DNA from: Flavilitoribacter sp020436695
GTDB taxonomy: Bacteria > Bacteroidota > Bacteroidia > Chitinophagales > Saprospiraceae
DNA: 64,000 nucleotides
Direction of reading: 5' to 3'
Assembly (NCBI GenBank): GCA_041392665.1
Contig: JAWKLQ010000010.1
Span: 212,583-276,582 of the forward strand
The notes beneath the pieces are model-generated. The model had not been told where the DNA came from. It made no database searches and worked only from the letters and a program-made list of their open reading frames with translations. Shown one piece after another: positions 43,110 through 51,137 of this stretch. Each line of letters begins with the position of its first letter. Position 1 is the stretch's first letter. Made by a program: the position numbers and the translations under genes.

Positions 43110-43657
43110 ATTTCTGGACCGCAGTACTTGATAATTGAAGGCGTGAAGCCGTTTTCTGGACTACTGCGGACCGGTTCAACAAATGGGTTGGTTTAGACCA
43201 TAAGTCCTTTGGGGTTCAGTGGACCAATGGGTTTTTAGGGTTATTAATAGCTTCTCGAAATTGTCATTTATTAATGTTGAGAATGCCGGAGGTGTTACTT
43301 AATTTAATGTTAAATTTACAAATAAAACACATGAAATTTACTTTAGGTTAAAAAATAATTTACATTCAGTTAACATTGAGATTTGATCACCTCACTGATC
43401 GAAGATAAAATGGTATGGTTTTCTGTCGGCATTGTAGATCTTTTGAGGCCGGATCTGTTCATTTGTAGGGCTATCAATTGTTCACATGCCGAAGTTCGGA
43501 CCGGTAGATCGGAATTACTGTAAATCTTCATTATGGGTAACTAACTGGTCTTTAACCCCTTGCAAAAAGCTCTGAAAAACACACTTTCTTATGGATTGAA
43601 ATCTAACTGCTATGCCTATCTTTGTATCCCGTAACATTGGAAAGGCAATCAATAATC
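43110..43657. other. AT-rich divergent intergenic region before pyrG
   Basis: No gene is seen in about 550 bases. Near the protease start, TGGACCGCAGTACT and GGACTACTGCGGACC form an inverted word repeat (about 43113-43172), followed by GGTTCAACAAATGGGTTGG and GGACCAATGGGTTTT words. From 43270 to 43390 the DNA is strongly AT-rich. The pyrG promoter lies at its right end. Confidence 0.45.
43595..43624 (+). promoter_or_regulatory. Bacteroidota-type promoter for pyrG (ATTG-N18-TATCTTTG)
   Basis: The -33-like ATTG at 43595-43598, an 18-base spacer and a perfect -7 box TATCTTTG at 43617-43624 match the Bacteroidota consensus. Transcription would start near 43630. This places the true start codon at ATG 43658, about 28 bases on, and rules out the in-frame codon at 43622. 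Confidence 0.6.
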
Positions 43658-45292
43658 ATGACGAAATACATCTTTGTTACGGGCGGCGTAACATCTTCTC
43701 TCGGAAAAGGCATCATTTCTGCCTCTTTGGCCAAACTGCTTCAAGCCAGAGGTTTTTCCGTAACCATTCAAAAGTTCGATCCATACATCAACGTAGATCC
43801 GGGTACCCTCAATCCCTATGAGCACGGGGAGTGCTACGTCACGGATGATGGTGCGGAGACGGACCTGGATCTGGGACACTACGAGCGTTTCCTGAATATT
43901 TCCACCTCTCAGGCTAATAATGTCACTACCGGACGGATCTATCAGACGGTGATCGACAAGGAGCGCAAAGGAGATTATCTGGGAAGGACGGTGCAGGTGG
44001 TACCACATATTACCGATGAGATCAAGAGGAGAGTGCAAATGCTGGGTAACTCCAATGATTACGACATTATTATTACTGAGCTGGGCGGCACTGTCGGCGA
44101 TATCGAATCGTTGCCTTATCTCGAATCCCTGCGTCAATTGCGCTGGGAACTGGGGTCTGATAACTGTCTAGTTATCCATCTCACGCTCATTCCCTATCTC
44201 AGTGCGGCCAAGGAGCTAAAGACCAAACCGACCCAACATTCCGTAAAAGAATTGCTGAATACCGGCATTCAGCCTGATATTCTGGTATGCCGTACCGAGT
44301 ATCCCATCGGGATGGATATCCGGCGTAAACTGGCATTGTTTTGCAACGTGGATGTAGGTTCCGTCATTGAGGCGATGGATGCGGAAACCATTTACGATGT
44401 ACCGCTGCTGATGTTGAAAGAAAATCTGGATACCACCGTGATCACCAAGTTGCGGCTGATGGATCGCAAGGAACCGAACCTGACCGTTTGGAAGAATTTT
44501 TTGGGTAAACTCAAAAACCCCACCCGGGAAGTACGCATTGGTCTGGTAGGCAAGTATATAGAACTGCAGGATGCCTATAAATCCATCTACGAAGCTTTCG
44601 TTCACGCCGGAGCCGTTAATGAATGTAAAGTACTGGTGCAGCCGGTACACTCCGAAAATCTGGAAGGTAGCGAGGAGGCCCTGCAGCGAAACCTGGCAGA
44701 TTTTGACGGAGTACTGGTAGCTCCCGGCTTTGGAGAACGCGGAATTGAAGGTAAGATCCGGGCAGTAAAGTTTGTAAGAGAGAATAATATTCCTTTTTTC
44801 GGTATCTGTTTGGGGATGCAATGTGCTGTGGTGGAGTTCGCCCGCAATGTATTGAAGATCGAAGGAGCCGCCTCTGCAGAAGTGGAGCCCGATACCAAAC
44901 ACCCGATTATCGACCTGATGGATGATCAGAAAAAAGTGACCAAAAAAGGGGGGACCATGCGCCTGGGGGCGTATAAATGTGACATTAAGAAAAAGTCGAA
45001 AGCCAATCAGATATACGGTAGCCTGAAGATTGAGGAACGCCACCGGCACCGCTATGAGTTCAACAACAAATACCTTGATCAAATGGAGAAAGCCGGACTG
45101 ATCGCCTCGGGGATCAATCCTGATTCGGGACTGGTCGAGATCGTTGAACTCAAAGATCATCCCTACTTTGTGGGCGTGCAGTTCCATCCCGAGTTGAAGA
45201 GTAGGGTAGAGGCGCCCCATCCGTTATTTGTTTCCTTTGTGGCTGCCTGCGCTGCCCGAAAATACGGCACTGCTATATCTAGTGAGGAATAG
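43658..45292 (+). CDS. pyrG: CTP synthase
   Basis: 544 residues from ATG 43658 (MTKYIFVTGGVTSSLGKG), the conserved CTP synthase start. The synthase domain shows GVTSSLGKGIISASLAKLLQ (P-loop), KFDPYINVDPGTLNPYEHGE, DLDLGHYERF and ELGGTVGDIESLPYLESLRQ. The C-terminal class-I glutamine amidotransferase domain has the Cys nucleophile in FFGICLGMQCAVVEF and the His/Glu pair in VGVQFHPELKSR. It makes CTP from UTP, ATP and glutamine in the cytoplasm. Length is normal. The next gene begins 6 bases after the stop, so both probably share the promoter at 43595. Confidence 0.98.
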   Translation: MTKYIFVTGGVTSSLGKGIISASLAKLLQARGFSVTIQKFDPYINVDPGTLNPYEHGECYVTDDGAETDLDLGHYERFLNISTSQANNVTTGRIYQTVIDKERKGDYLGRTVQVVPHITDEIKRRVQMLGNSNDYDIIITELGGTVGDIESLPYLESLRQLRWELGSDNCLVIHLTLIPYLSAAKELKTKPTQHSVKELLNTGIQPDILVCRTEYPIGMDIRRKLALFCNVDVGSVIEAMDAETIYDVPLLMLKENLDTTVITKLRLMDRKEPNLTVWKNFLGKLKNPTREVRIGLVGKYIELQDAYKSIYEAFVHAGAVNECKVLVQPVHSENLEGSEEALQRNLADFDGVLVAPGFGERGIEGKIRAVKFVRENNIPFFGICLGMQCAVVEFARNVLKIEGAASAEVEPDTKHPIIDLMDDQKKVTKKGGTMRLGAYKCDIKKKSKANQIYGSLKIEERHRHRYEFNNKYLDQMEKAGLIASGINPDSGLVEIVELKDHPYFVGVQFHPELKSRVEAPHPLFVSFVAACAARKYGTAISSEE

Positions 45293-45298
45293 ACCTGT

Positions 45299-46753
45299 AT
45301 GTCGGACACCTCTCATAACCGGTCTCGTATCGTCTTCTGGATAGTTCTGGTCTTATTTGCCGGGTTGACTTATCTGGCCCGTCAGCATGTATTCTTTTGG
45401 GATACCGTCCAGTTCGCCGGCAAACACGGTCTATGGTTTTATGAGCAGAATTTTCGTTCGCTATTGTTACCGCCTGAGATCGACAGTGGACACCCTCCTG
45501 TTTTCGGCTGGTATCTGGCCCTGGTATGGAAACTGTTGGGCAAAAGTCTTGCGGTTAGCCACTGGGCCATGTTTCCCTTTCTCGCCGGTATTGTCTGGCA
45601 GCTTTACAGTATGGGCAAGCGACTTCTAAAAAATATTCCTGTATTTTGGCTGGTACTGATCCCGTTGGCCGATCCGGTATTTCTGGGGCAGAGTGTGCTG
45701 GTCAGCCCCGATGTGGTACTTGTTTTTTTCTTTTTGTTGGCGGTAAGCGCTTTCCGGGAGGGAAGGCAATCACAATTAGGGCTGGCATACCTGGGCATGA
45801 GCCTGATCAGCTTACGGGGGATGATGATCACGGCCGCCTTTGCCCTGGTAACTGCCTGGGGCTGGCTACAGACCCGACGCAAGCGAGATCAGTTCGTCGC
45901 TCCGAAATGGATACTTACGTTCCTTCCGGCAGGACTACTGAGCCTGGCATTTTTGTGGGTACATTATAGCCACACCGGCTGGGTGGGTTATCACTCTGAT
46001 TCTCCTTGGGCACCCAGTTTCGACCGGATAGGGACGGCGGGGCTACTTCGCAATTTTATCATATGGTGCTGGCGCTGGCTTGATATGGGGCGGGTCTTTA
46101 TTTGGGTGTCACTAATTTTTATACTGATCCTGGACCGGATAAAGACCGGCCGGACACTGCGTACCTATTATCTACGGTTGAAGACTTCCTCGTATTCCGG
46201 CTTCTTCAGATTGTTCCTATCTATCAGTCTTTTACTCAGTTATAGCTTTCTTACTTATAGGGGGCTTCAGGCACACCGGTATCTATTGCCGTGTTTTCTG
46301 CTGTTCAGTATCCTGACCGTGCTGATCATCGATCGTTTTCCCTTTTCGCGAATACGGAAATTCCTCTTACCCTTATTATTTTTGGGCCTGTTATCGGGTA
46401 ATCTCTGGAAGTATCCCGATGATATGGCTCAGGGGTGGGATAGTACGCTGGCCCACTGGCCGTATTACCAGCTACGAAAAAAAACGCTTACGTACCTGGA
46501 CGAGCAGGGGATTCCACCCGAAGAAGTTGGAACAGCCTTTCCCGAGATCGGACCTTTCGGGCCGCACGATCTTTCCGGCCGGGAAGTAGGTTTCAGGGAG
46601 AAAGACCTGACCCGGGATAAGTGGATATTTTACAGCAATATTATGAACGATTTCAGTGATGCGGAGTTAAAAGACTTACAGCAAAACTGGGTAGAAAAAC
46701 TGAGGCTGGAAAGCTGGCCGGTGAAGGTAATATTGTTTGAACGGGTTCGGTGA
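45299..46753 (+). CDS. GT39-like membrane glycosyltransferase
   Basis: 484 residues with about ten membrane helices. The first loop reads HVFFWDTVQFAGKHGLWFYE, with an acidic residue in the place expected for the catalytic Asp of GT-C enzymes, followed by PPEIDSGHPPVFGWYLALVW. The soluble C-terminal part (AFPEIGPFGPHDLSGREVGF) is short. It is a weaker match to the PMT family than the gene at 16623. It probably uses a polyprenyl-phosphate sugar on the periplasmic side; acceptor unknown. It begins 6 bases after pyrG and is likely co-transcribed with it, although no functional link between the two is evident. Confidence 0.75.
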   Translation: MSDTSHNRSRIVFWIVLVLFAGLTYLARQHVFFWDTVQFAGKHGLWFYEQNFRSLLLPPEIDSGHPPVFGWYLALVWKLLGKSLAVSHWAMFPFLAGIVWQLYSMGKRLLKNIPVFWLVLIPLADPVFLGQSVLVSPDVVLVFFFLLAVSAFREGRQSQLGLAYLGMSLISLRGMMITAAFALVTAWGWLQTRRKRDQFVAPKWILTFLPAGLLSLAFLWVHYSHTGWVGYHSDSPWAPSFDRIGTAGLLRNFIIWCWRWLDMGRVFIWVSLIFILILDRIKTGRTLRTYYLRLKTSSYSGFFRLFLSISLLLSYSFLTYRGLQAHRYLLPCFLLFSILTVLIIDRFPFSRIRKFLLPLLFLGLLSGNLWKYPDDMAQGWDSTLAHWPYYQLRKKTLTYLDEQGIPPEEVGTAFPEIGPFGPHDLSGREVGFREKDLTRDKWIFYSNIMNDFSDAELKDLQQNWVEKLRLESWPVKVILFERVR

Positions 46754-46829
46754 CAGAGAGCGTTAATTTTACTTGCGCCAGTTATCATTACAGGATCTTA
46801 GCATTGCAGCATCACAACATCAACAAGTT

Positions 46830-47372
46830 ATGCGAAAATTAAGCATGGAGGAACTGGGGCGGGTCGATCTAGCTGCATTTAAGGATCAGCAAAAGACACC
46901 ACTGGTACTGATCCTGGACAATGTACGATCGGCTCTGAACGTGGGCTCCTCCTTCCGGACGGCGGATGCATTTGCTTTGGAAAAAATTTATCTTTGCGGG
47001 ATTACGGCCCGGCCACCGCACCGGGAGATACTGAAAACGGCTTTGGGTGCGACGGAGTCGGTGGAGTGGGAATACAAGGAAAATCCCGCAGATGCCGTTC
47101 GCGATCTTCAGACAGCAGGCTTTCGGATACTGGCCGTAGAGCAAACAGAGGGCAGCACTTCTCTGGAGCAATTTGCCTGGACGGATGAACAGCCCATCGC
47201 TTTGGTTTTCGGTAACGAAGTACAGGGCGTGAGTGAGGAAGTCCTCGATCAGGTGGATGGGGCGCTGGAAGTGCCGCAGTTCGGTACCAAACATTCGCTC
47301 AATATTTCAGTCTGCCTCGGGCTCGTAGTATGGGAACTGTTCCGCCAATGGAAATACGATCACCCTAAATAA
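46830..47372 (+). CDS. SpoU/TrmH family RNA 2'-O-methyltransferase
   Basis: 180 residues from ATG 46830 (MRKLSMEELGRVDLAAFKDQ); the longer frame from 46773 covers CATCACAACATC word repeats and is not used. All three SPOUT knot motifs are present: LILDNVRSALNVGSSFRTAD (motif 1), PIALVFGNEVQGVSEEVLDQ (motif 2) and FGTKHSLNISVCLGLVVWEL (motif 3). It methylates a ribose 2'-OH in tRNA or rRNA using SAM. The protein is short, without the N-terminal substrate-binding domain of RlmB, and its target is unknown. The EVE gene follows 10 bases on. Confidence 0.9.
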   Translation: MRKLSMEELGRVDLAAFKDQQKTPLVLILDNVRSALNVGSSFRTADAFALEKIYLCGITARPPHREILKTALGATESVEWEYKENPADAVRDLQTAGFRILAVEQTEGSTSLEQFAWTDEQPIALVFGNEVQGVSEEVLDQVDGALEVPQFGTKHSLNISVCLGLVVWELFRQWKYDHPK

Positions 47373-47382
47373 AATAAATGCT

Positions 47383-47796
47383 ATGAATTATTGGCTCGTC
47401 AAATCCGAACCGTTTGAGTACAGCTACGACGATCTGGAGAAAGAGGGCAAAACCATGTGGGAAGGGGTGCGTAATTATGCGGCTCGCAATCACCTGCGGG
47501 AAATGAGGGTAGGCGATCTGGTGCTTTTTTATCATAGCCGTAAAGGCCTGGAAGTAGTAGGAATTGCCAAAGTAGTCAGAGATGCTTATCCGGATCCGAC
47601 GGCTGATAAAGGAGACTGGTCTGTAGTCGATCTGGTACCCTACAGACGTTTAACGAAGCCCGTTTCACTGCAGGATATAAAGAGCACACCGGCTTTGGCT
47701 GATATAGCGCTGGTGCGCATCGGCCGGCTTTCCGTTATGCCCATGACCAAGCCGGCATTTGATCTCATTCTCGATATGGCACAAACGGAAATGTAG
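47383..47796 (+). CDS. EVE domain protein
   Basis: 137 residues, almost wholly one EVE/PUA-like domain: MNYWLVKSEPFEYSYDDLEK at the start, MWEGVRNYAARNHLREMRVG, DLVLFYHSRKGLEVVGIAKV and VDLVPYRRLTKPVSLQDIKS. EVE domains are thought to read modified bases in DNA or RNA. Its place 10 bases after a SpoU RNA methyltransferase suggests an operon connected with RNA modification, although this is inference. It converges on the TPR kinase gene with a 28-base gap. Confidence 0.92.
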   Translation: MNYWLVKSEPFEYSYDDLEKEGKTMWEGVRNYAARNHLREMRVGDLVLFYHSRKGLEVVGIAKVVRDAYPDPTADKGDWSVVDLVPYRRLTKPVSLQDIKSTPALADIALVRIGRLSVMPMTKPAFDLILDMAQTEM

Positions 47797-47824
47797 CCGT
47801 TCGGTAATAGCAAAAATCGAATAC

Positions 47825-49747
47825 CTACTTCAACTGTATTTCCATGATGGGTATCTTGATCTCCACCCGGGTGCCCAGACTTTCACCGGTTTTTTCATCT
47901 TTAAGGTCTATAGTGGTCACCAGGCCACTTTTCCCTTTACCGCTGTAGAGGATTTGCAGGCGCTGTTCGGTGATGCGCGTGCCCCGTGAACGGTGATTCT
48001 GGTAGCGGCTGTCCTGCAGGCGGAACTGACGGGCCTTCTCCCGACCAATGCCGTTGTCTTCCACTACACAAAGAATAGTGTCTTCGTCATACAGGGTATA
48101 ATGGACGCTCACCTTGCCGTTCTTTTTACTGCGCAAGCCGTGTTCTATGGCATTCTCCACATAAGGCTGTACGATCATGGTGGGTACTCCGAGAATATCT
48201 TCCTCGATCTCATCGTCGAGGGTGATCTCGTAGGTCATGCGGTCTTCAAACCTCAGGTTTTTGTTGATATACAGGTAATCTTCCAGGAACTGCACCTCTT
48301 TCTCGAGAGAAATGATCTCCATATCGGAGTATTCCAGGCTCTGCCGCATTAGCAGAGCAAACTTGGCCAGGTATTTGGCTGCGGCCGAAACATCGTGCGA
48401 AGTGATAAAATTCTGGATGGAATTGAGCGCGTTGTACATGAAGTGCGGATTCATTTGCGCCCGGAGGGCTTTGAGCTGCAAACGGGTAGCCTGTAACTGC
48501 AGCAATTCCGCCTCCTGTTTCTTTTTACTGGCTTCGTATTTGACGTCCAGTTCTACCTGTTTCCGCTTATTGACCTGCTCGGTATATTGCTCACTGAAGC
48601 GGTTGTACAACAACTGGTATTCGTAGGCGCTTCGGAAATCCTCCTGTTCGGCGTAGAAACTGGCAATATCTTTACTAATGGTCGACAATTGCCGGTAATC
48701 CTCACCCGCACTGGCATAGCCGTAGGCCAGCACGAAATGCTCCAGCGCTTCTTCCTTCTTGTCGAGTTCGGCGTAGAGCCGGCCCCGCCAGGATTCAATA
48801 ACGGACAGGTTGTAGTAGTCGTCGGCGGAGATGGATTGGTAGATCGATTCGGCCCGGGCAAAGTACTCCAGGGCTTCCTCGTAGCGCTCCTCTTCGTAAT
48901 AACAGAAGCCGAGGTTGGCATAGGCGGAAGCTTTGGCCCTTTCGCTGGTATCGTCGCCGATATTGATCGCTTTGTTGAAGTATTCTCGGGCGCTCGCCAG
49001 ATCACTCATGGCCAGGTATCCGTTGCCGACATTGAGATAGTGCCAGGCCAGACGGGTACGCATCTGCATGGATTCACACATGCGCACCACCTTGCGGTAG
49101 GCATCTACACTTTTTTCGTGCTCGTCGTTGCGTTCATAGATCTTACCCAGGCCACTGTGAATGAGGGTCAGAAAATAATAATCCTTCAGATCCAGCGGGC
49201 GGTCCAGGGTGTTGATCAGTTTGTCGGCCTCCAACAGCAGTTCGATGGCCCGGGAATAGTCGGCATAGTGAAGATGAACAAAACCCTCCCGGCAGATCAC
49301 CCGGGCAGCCAGGCCGCGTTCCGGATAATGCTTCAACTGGCGGTTGGCCCTTTCCAGCATTTCGGTTGCCTCATCCATTCGTTCCATATTGATGAGGGTA
49401 CCCGTGTAGTCGATCAGGGCTTCCGCCTGTTGTTTGAATGTGCCTCTTTCCTCGAGCATATCAATAGCCACCTGGAAGTGCTGCTCAGCTGAACTGAAAT
49501 GGTACAACTGATTTTCAATATTAGCGAGGTTGAGGTGGTAGTTCAGACGATAATCCGGATAATCGTAATCCTGCAGGATCCGTTCCTGTTCTTGCAACAG
49601 CACCTTCGCCCGATGAATATTGGTGAATACATAACGCGCCGTTAACTGATCGATCAGTAACAGTCGTTGCAGTGGATCACGCTGTTGTTGCAACTTCAAT
49701 TCCAGTTGCTGGTAATCATCGGTAGTGTAAGGAATGGTGCCGAACAT
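47825..49747 (-). CDS. Soluble TPR-repeat LytS-type sensor histidine kinase
   Basis: 640 residues. The first 400 are tetratricopeptide repeats (for example KASAYANLGFCYYEEERYEE, ALEYFARAESIYQSISADDY). A coiled coil follows (NKRKQVELDVKYEASKKKQE), then a His_kinase domain with the H-box LRAQMNPHFMYNALNSIQNF and an ATPase part with PYVENAIEHGL and VVEDNGIGREKA. I see no signal peptide and no membrane helix between TPR and kinase, whereas many Bacteroidota relatives have both. The sensor should therefore be cytoplasmic. It lies downstream of a GG-leader peptide gene and a LytTR response regulator on the same strand, its likely partners. Its ATG is only 16 bases past the peptide gene's terminator, so expression may depend on read-through. 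Confidence 0.9.
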   Translation of the reverse strand: MFGTIPYTTDDYQQLELKLQQQRDPLQRLLLIDQLTARYVFTNIHRAKVLLQEQERILQDYDYPDYRLNYHLNLANIENQLYHFSSAEQHFQVAIDMLEERGTFKQQAEALIDYTGTLINMERMDEATEMLERANRQLKHYPERGLAARVICREGFVHLHYADYSRAIELLLEADKLINTLDRPLDLKDYYFLTLIHSGLGKIYERNDEHEKSVDAYRKVVRMCESMQMRTRLAWHYLNVGNGYLAMSDLASAREYFNKAINIGDDTSERAKASAYANLGFCYYEEERYEEALEYFARAESIYQSISADDYYNLSVIESWRGRLYAELDKKEEALEHFVLAYGYASAGEDYRQLSTISKDIASFYAEQEDFRSAYEYQLLYNRFSEQYTEQVNKRKQVELDVKYEASKKKQEAELLQLQATRLQLKALRAQMNPHFMYNALNSIQNFITSHDVSAAAKYLAKFALLMRQSLEYSDMEIISLEKEVQFLEDYLYINKNLRFEDRMTYEITLDDEIEEDILGVPTMIVQPYVENAIEHGLRSKKNGKVSVHYTLYDEDTILCVVEDNGIGREKARQFRLQDSRYQNHRSRGTRITEQRLQILYSGKGKSGLVTTIDLKDEKTGESLGTRVEIKIPIMEIQLK

Positions 49748-49762
49748 ACGGTAGAAAATAAC

Positions 49763-49796
49763 AAAGGACTACATCCAAGGGAGAATGTAGTCCTTT
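49763..49796. terminator. 12-bp stem terminator between the peptide gene and the kinase gene
   Basis: AAAGGACTACAT (49763-49774) and ATGTAGTCCTTT (49785-49796) are exact inverses around a 10-base loop. T-rich runs follow on both strands (TTTATTTTTA on plus, TTTGTTATTTT on minus). On the minus strand it lies 25 bases after the peptide stop and 16 bases before the kinase ATG. Confidence 0.8.
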
Positions 49797-49821
49797 ATTT
49801 TTATACTTGATTAACAATCAG

Positions 49822-49968
49822 TTATTGGGGTACTATGCCTCCGCAACCGTTGTTGAATTTCTTTTTATTCTTATCGTTCTTACCTCCAACGATCTTTTTC
49901 ATATCGTTCTTGCGGAGGGTTTTCAGATCCTTTTTCAGATCTTCCAGACTTTTTTTTGACTTTCCCAT
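49822..49968 (-). CDS. 48-residue double-glycine-leader peptide (bacteriocin/pheromone-like precursor)
   Basis: The reading starts at ATG 49968 (MGKSKKSLEDLKKDLKTLRK), preceded by an AAAAGAG ribosome-site-like word 6-7 bases upstream. The open frame extends further up but is without coding character. The leader is amphipathic and lysine-rich, and ends in NDMKKIVGG, the pattern of GG leaders cut by C39-peptidase exporters and close in style to the GG-Bacteroidales natural-product precursors (TIGR04149). The predicted mature part is 19 residues (KNDKNKKKFNNGCGGIVPQ), basic and with one Cys. The gene sits alone between a LytTR regulator and a TPR kinase, with a -7 box upstream and a strong terminator downstream. 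No exporter or modifying enzyme is in the window. That it is a signal is inference. Confidence 0.7.
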   Translation of the reverse strand: MGKSKKSLEDLKKDLKTLRKNDMKKIVGGKNDKNKKKFNNGCGGIVPQ

Positions 49969-50294
49969 AGTATCTCTTTTATGATCCCGGGAAGAAATTG
50001 TTTCAATAGTGTGGTAAAAATACAAAATTATTCGCGGGATTTTGACATTAATAATTGGTTTAACCAAATTTTTATTGTTGTATTGCCTCCCCAGGCAGAA
50101 AAATTTGGTGTAGTTGGAAAACGTGTTTGTGTCTCATTTATTACTTCCCAATATAGGGAAATATTTTCAATATGCGCTCCAAATTTCAAATTTTAACGCT
50201 CAATTTCTTACGGTCAACGGTTGACGGTCAATGGTTTCCGACGGGCGATCTAAAGCGGCCATGTTCCACCGTTTATCGGCCACTATATGCCGGA
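49969..50294. other. Regulatory gap between peptide gene and LytTR regulator gene
   Basis: No gene is seen in these 326 bases. Near the peptide side lies the -7 box at 50030-50023. In the middle are AT-rich sequences with a small TTCCC...GGGAA hairpin near 50145-50165. Near the regulator stop, GTCAACGGTTGAC (about 50211-50225) is a short palindrome and ACGGTCAA repeats twice. Confidence 0.4.
50023..50030 (-). promoter_or_regulatory. Candidate -7 box (TAATTTTG) for the GG-peptide gene
   Basis: On the minus strand TAATTTTG fits TAnnTTTG, 55 bases before ATG 49968. No ideal -33 is seen; it could be an activator-dependent promoter. Confidence 0.45.
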
Positions 50295-51056
50295 TTATAA
50301 ACCTTCCTGCAGGCGGCGCATCTGCTCCATAAAAGCCGGACGCCGGCGACGGGAAACTTCAATCTTGATATCATCATCCATCACCAGATAGCCGCCGTCT
50401 CCTTTAACGAATTTGCGCATGTAGTTGAGGTTGATGACATGCCGTTTGTGCACCCGGTAAAAATTGAAAGGCAGCAGCATATCCTCGTAGGCCTTTATGG
50501 TCTTGGAGGCGGTGATCCGTTCCCCATTGTTCAAAAATATGTGCGTATAATTGTCTTCCGCCTCAAACCGCACGATATCTTTGATATTAACAAAATATAT
50601 GCCATCCAGTGCAGAAATGCTCATTTTGGTGAAAGCATTCGGATTATTGTAGTAATTATTGAAGATATCCAGGCGTCCGTCCGTTTTTCTGGCGTGCTGG
50701 GGTTTGATGCGCGAAACGGCTTCCCGTAACATGTCCGGGTCTATGGGTTTGAGCATATAGCCGATGGAGCTATATTCGCAGGCCTTGATCGCGTATTCCT
50801 GGAAGGCAGTAACGAAGATGATGTCAAAGTCAATGGGGCGCAACTGGTTGAGCAATTGAAAGATGAGACCATCCGGAAGACTGATGTCCAGAAAAGCGAC
50901 ATCCGGTTTGACGGTCGGGTCGGAAAACAGTTCGAGCCCCTGGGCTACACTGCCGGCTTCACCGATCAATTCCACCTCTTCGCAGTGTTCCTCAAGCAGG
51001 TTTTTAAGGTTGTTCAGTCCGTTAATTTCGTCTTCGATTATTACAGCTGTAATCAC
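50295..51056 (-). CDS. LytTR family response regulator
   Basis: 253 residues from GTG 51056 (VITAVIIEDE). An ATG at 51089 is in frame but overlaps a TATTTTTG promoter box, so it is less likely. The receiver domain has the acidic pair in IIEDE, the phosphoacceptor Asp in KPDVAFLDISLPDG, the Thr in IIFVTAFQEYAIKA and the Lys in GYMLKPIDPDML. The C-terminal LytTR DNA-binding domain includes FEAEDNYTHIFLNNGERITA, LPFNFYRVHKRHVINLNYMR and IEVSRRRRPAFMEQM. It should bind DNA when phosphorylated. The nearby peptide gene and the TPR LytS-type kinase on the same strand are its probable target and partner. Confidence 0.92.
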   Translation of the reverse strand: MITAVIIEDEINGLNNLKNLLEEHCEEVELIGEAGSVAQGLELFSDPTVKPDVAFLDISLPDGLIFQLLNQLRPIDFDIIFVTAFQEYAIKACEYSSIGYMLKPIDPDMLREAVSRIKPQHARKTDGRLDIFNNYYNNPNAFTKMSISALDGIYFVNIKDIVRFEAEDNYTHIFLNNGERITASKTIKAYEDMLLPFNFYRVHKRHVINLNYMRKFVKGDGGYLVMDDDIKIEVSRRRRPAFMEQMRRLQEGL

Positions 51057-51086
51057 AATATCTGTTATTTTGAGGGATGATTTTTG

Positions 51087-51094
51087 CAAAAATA
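51087..51094 (-). promoter_or_regulatory. Candidate -7 box (TATTTTTG) for the LytTR regulator
   Basis: On the minus strand TATTTTTG fits TAnnTTTG and predicts a transcript start near 51080, 24 bases before GTG 51056. Confidence 0.45.
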
Positions 51095-51137
51095 GCTCAA
51101 AGCCTTCTTAATATAAAAAAAAACATTAAATATTAGA

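Noticed and set aside
44216..45220. 334-codon minus-strand frame in pyrG
   Set aside because: Shadow of pyrG; no start context or motif.
48587..49492. 301-codon plus-strand frame opposite the TPR kinase
   Set aside because: Shadow of the TPR repeats; composition mirrors the kinase and no domain is visible.
47825..51056. A full agr/com system
   Set aside because: No C39 exporter, AgrB-like protease or modifying enzyme is present, so only a candidate cassette is claimed.
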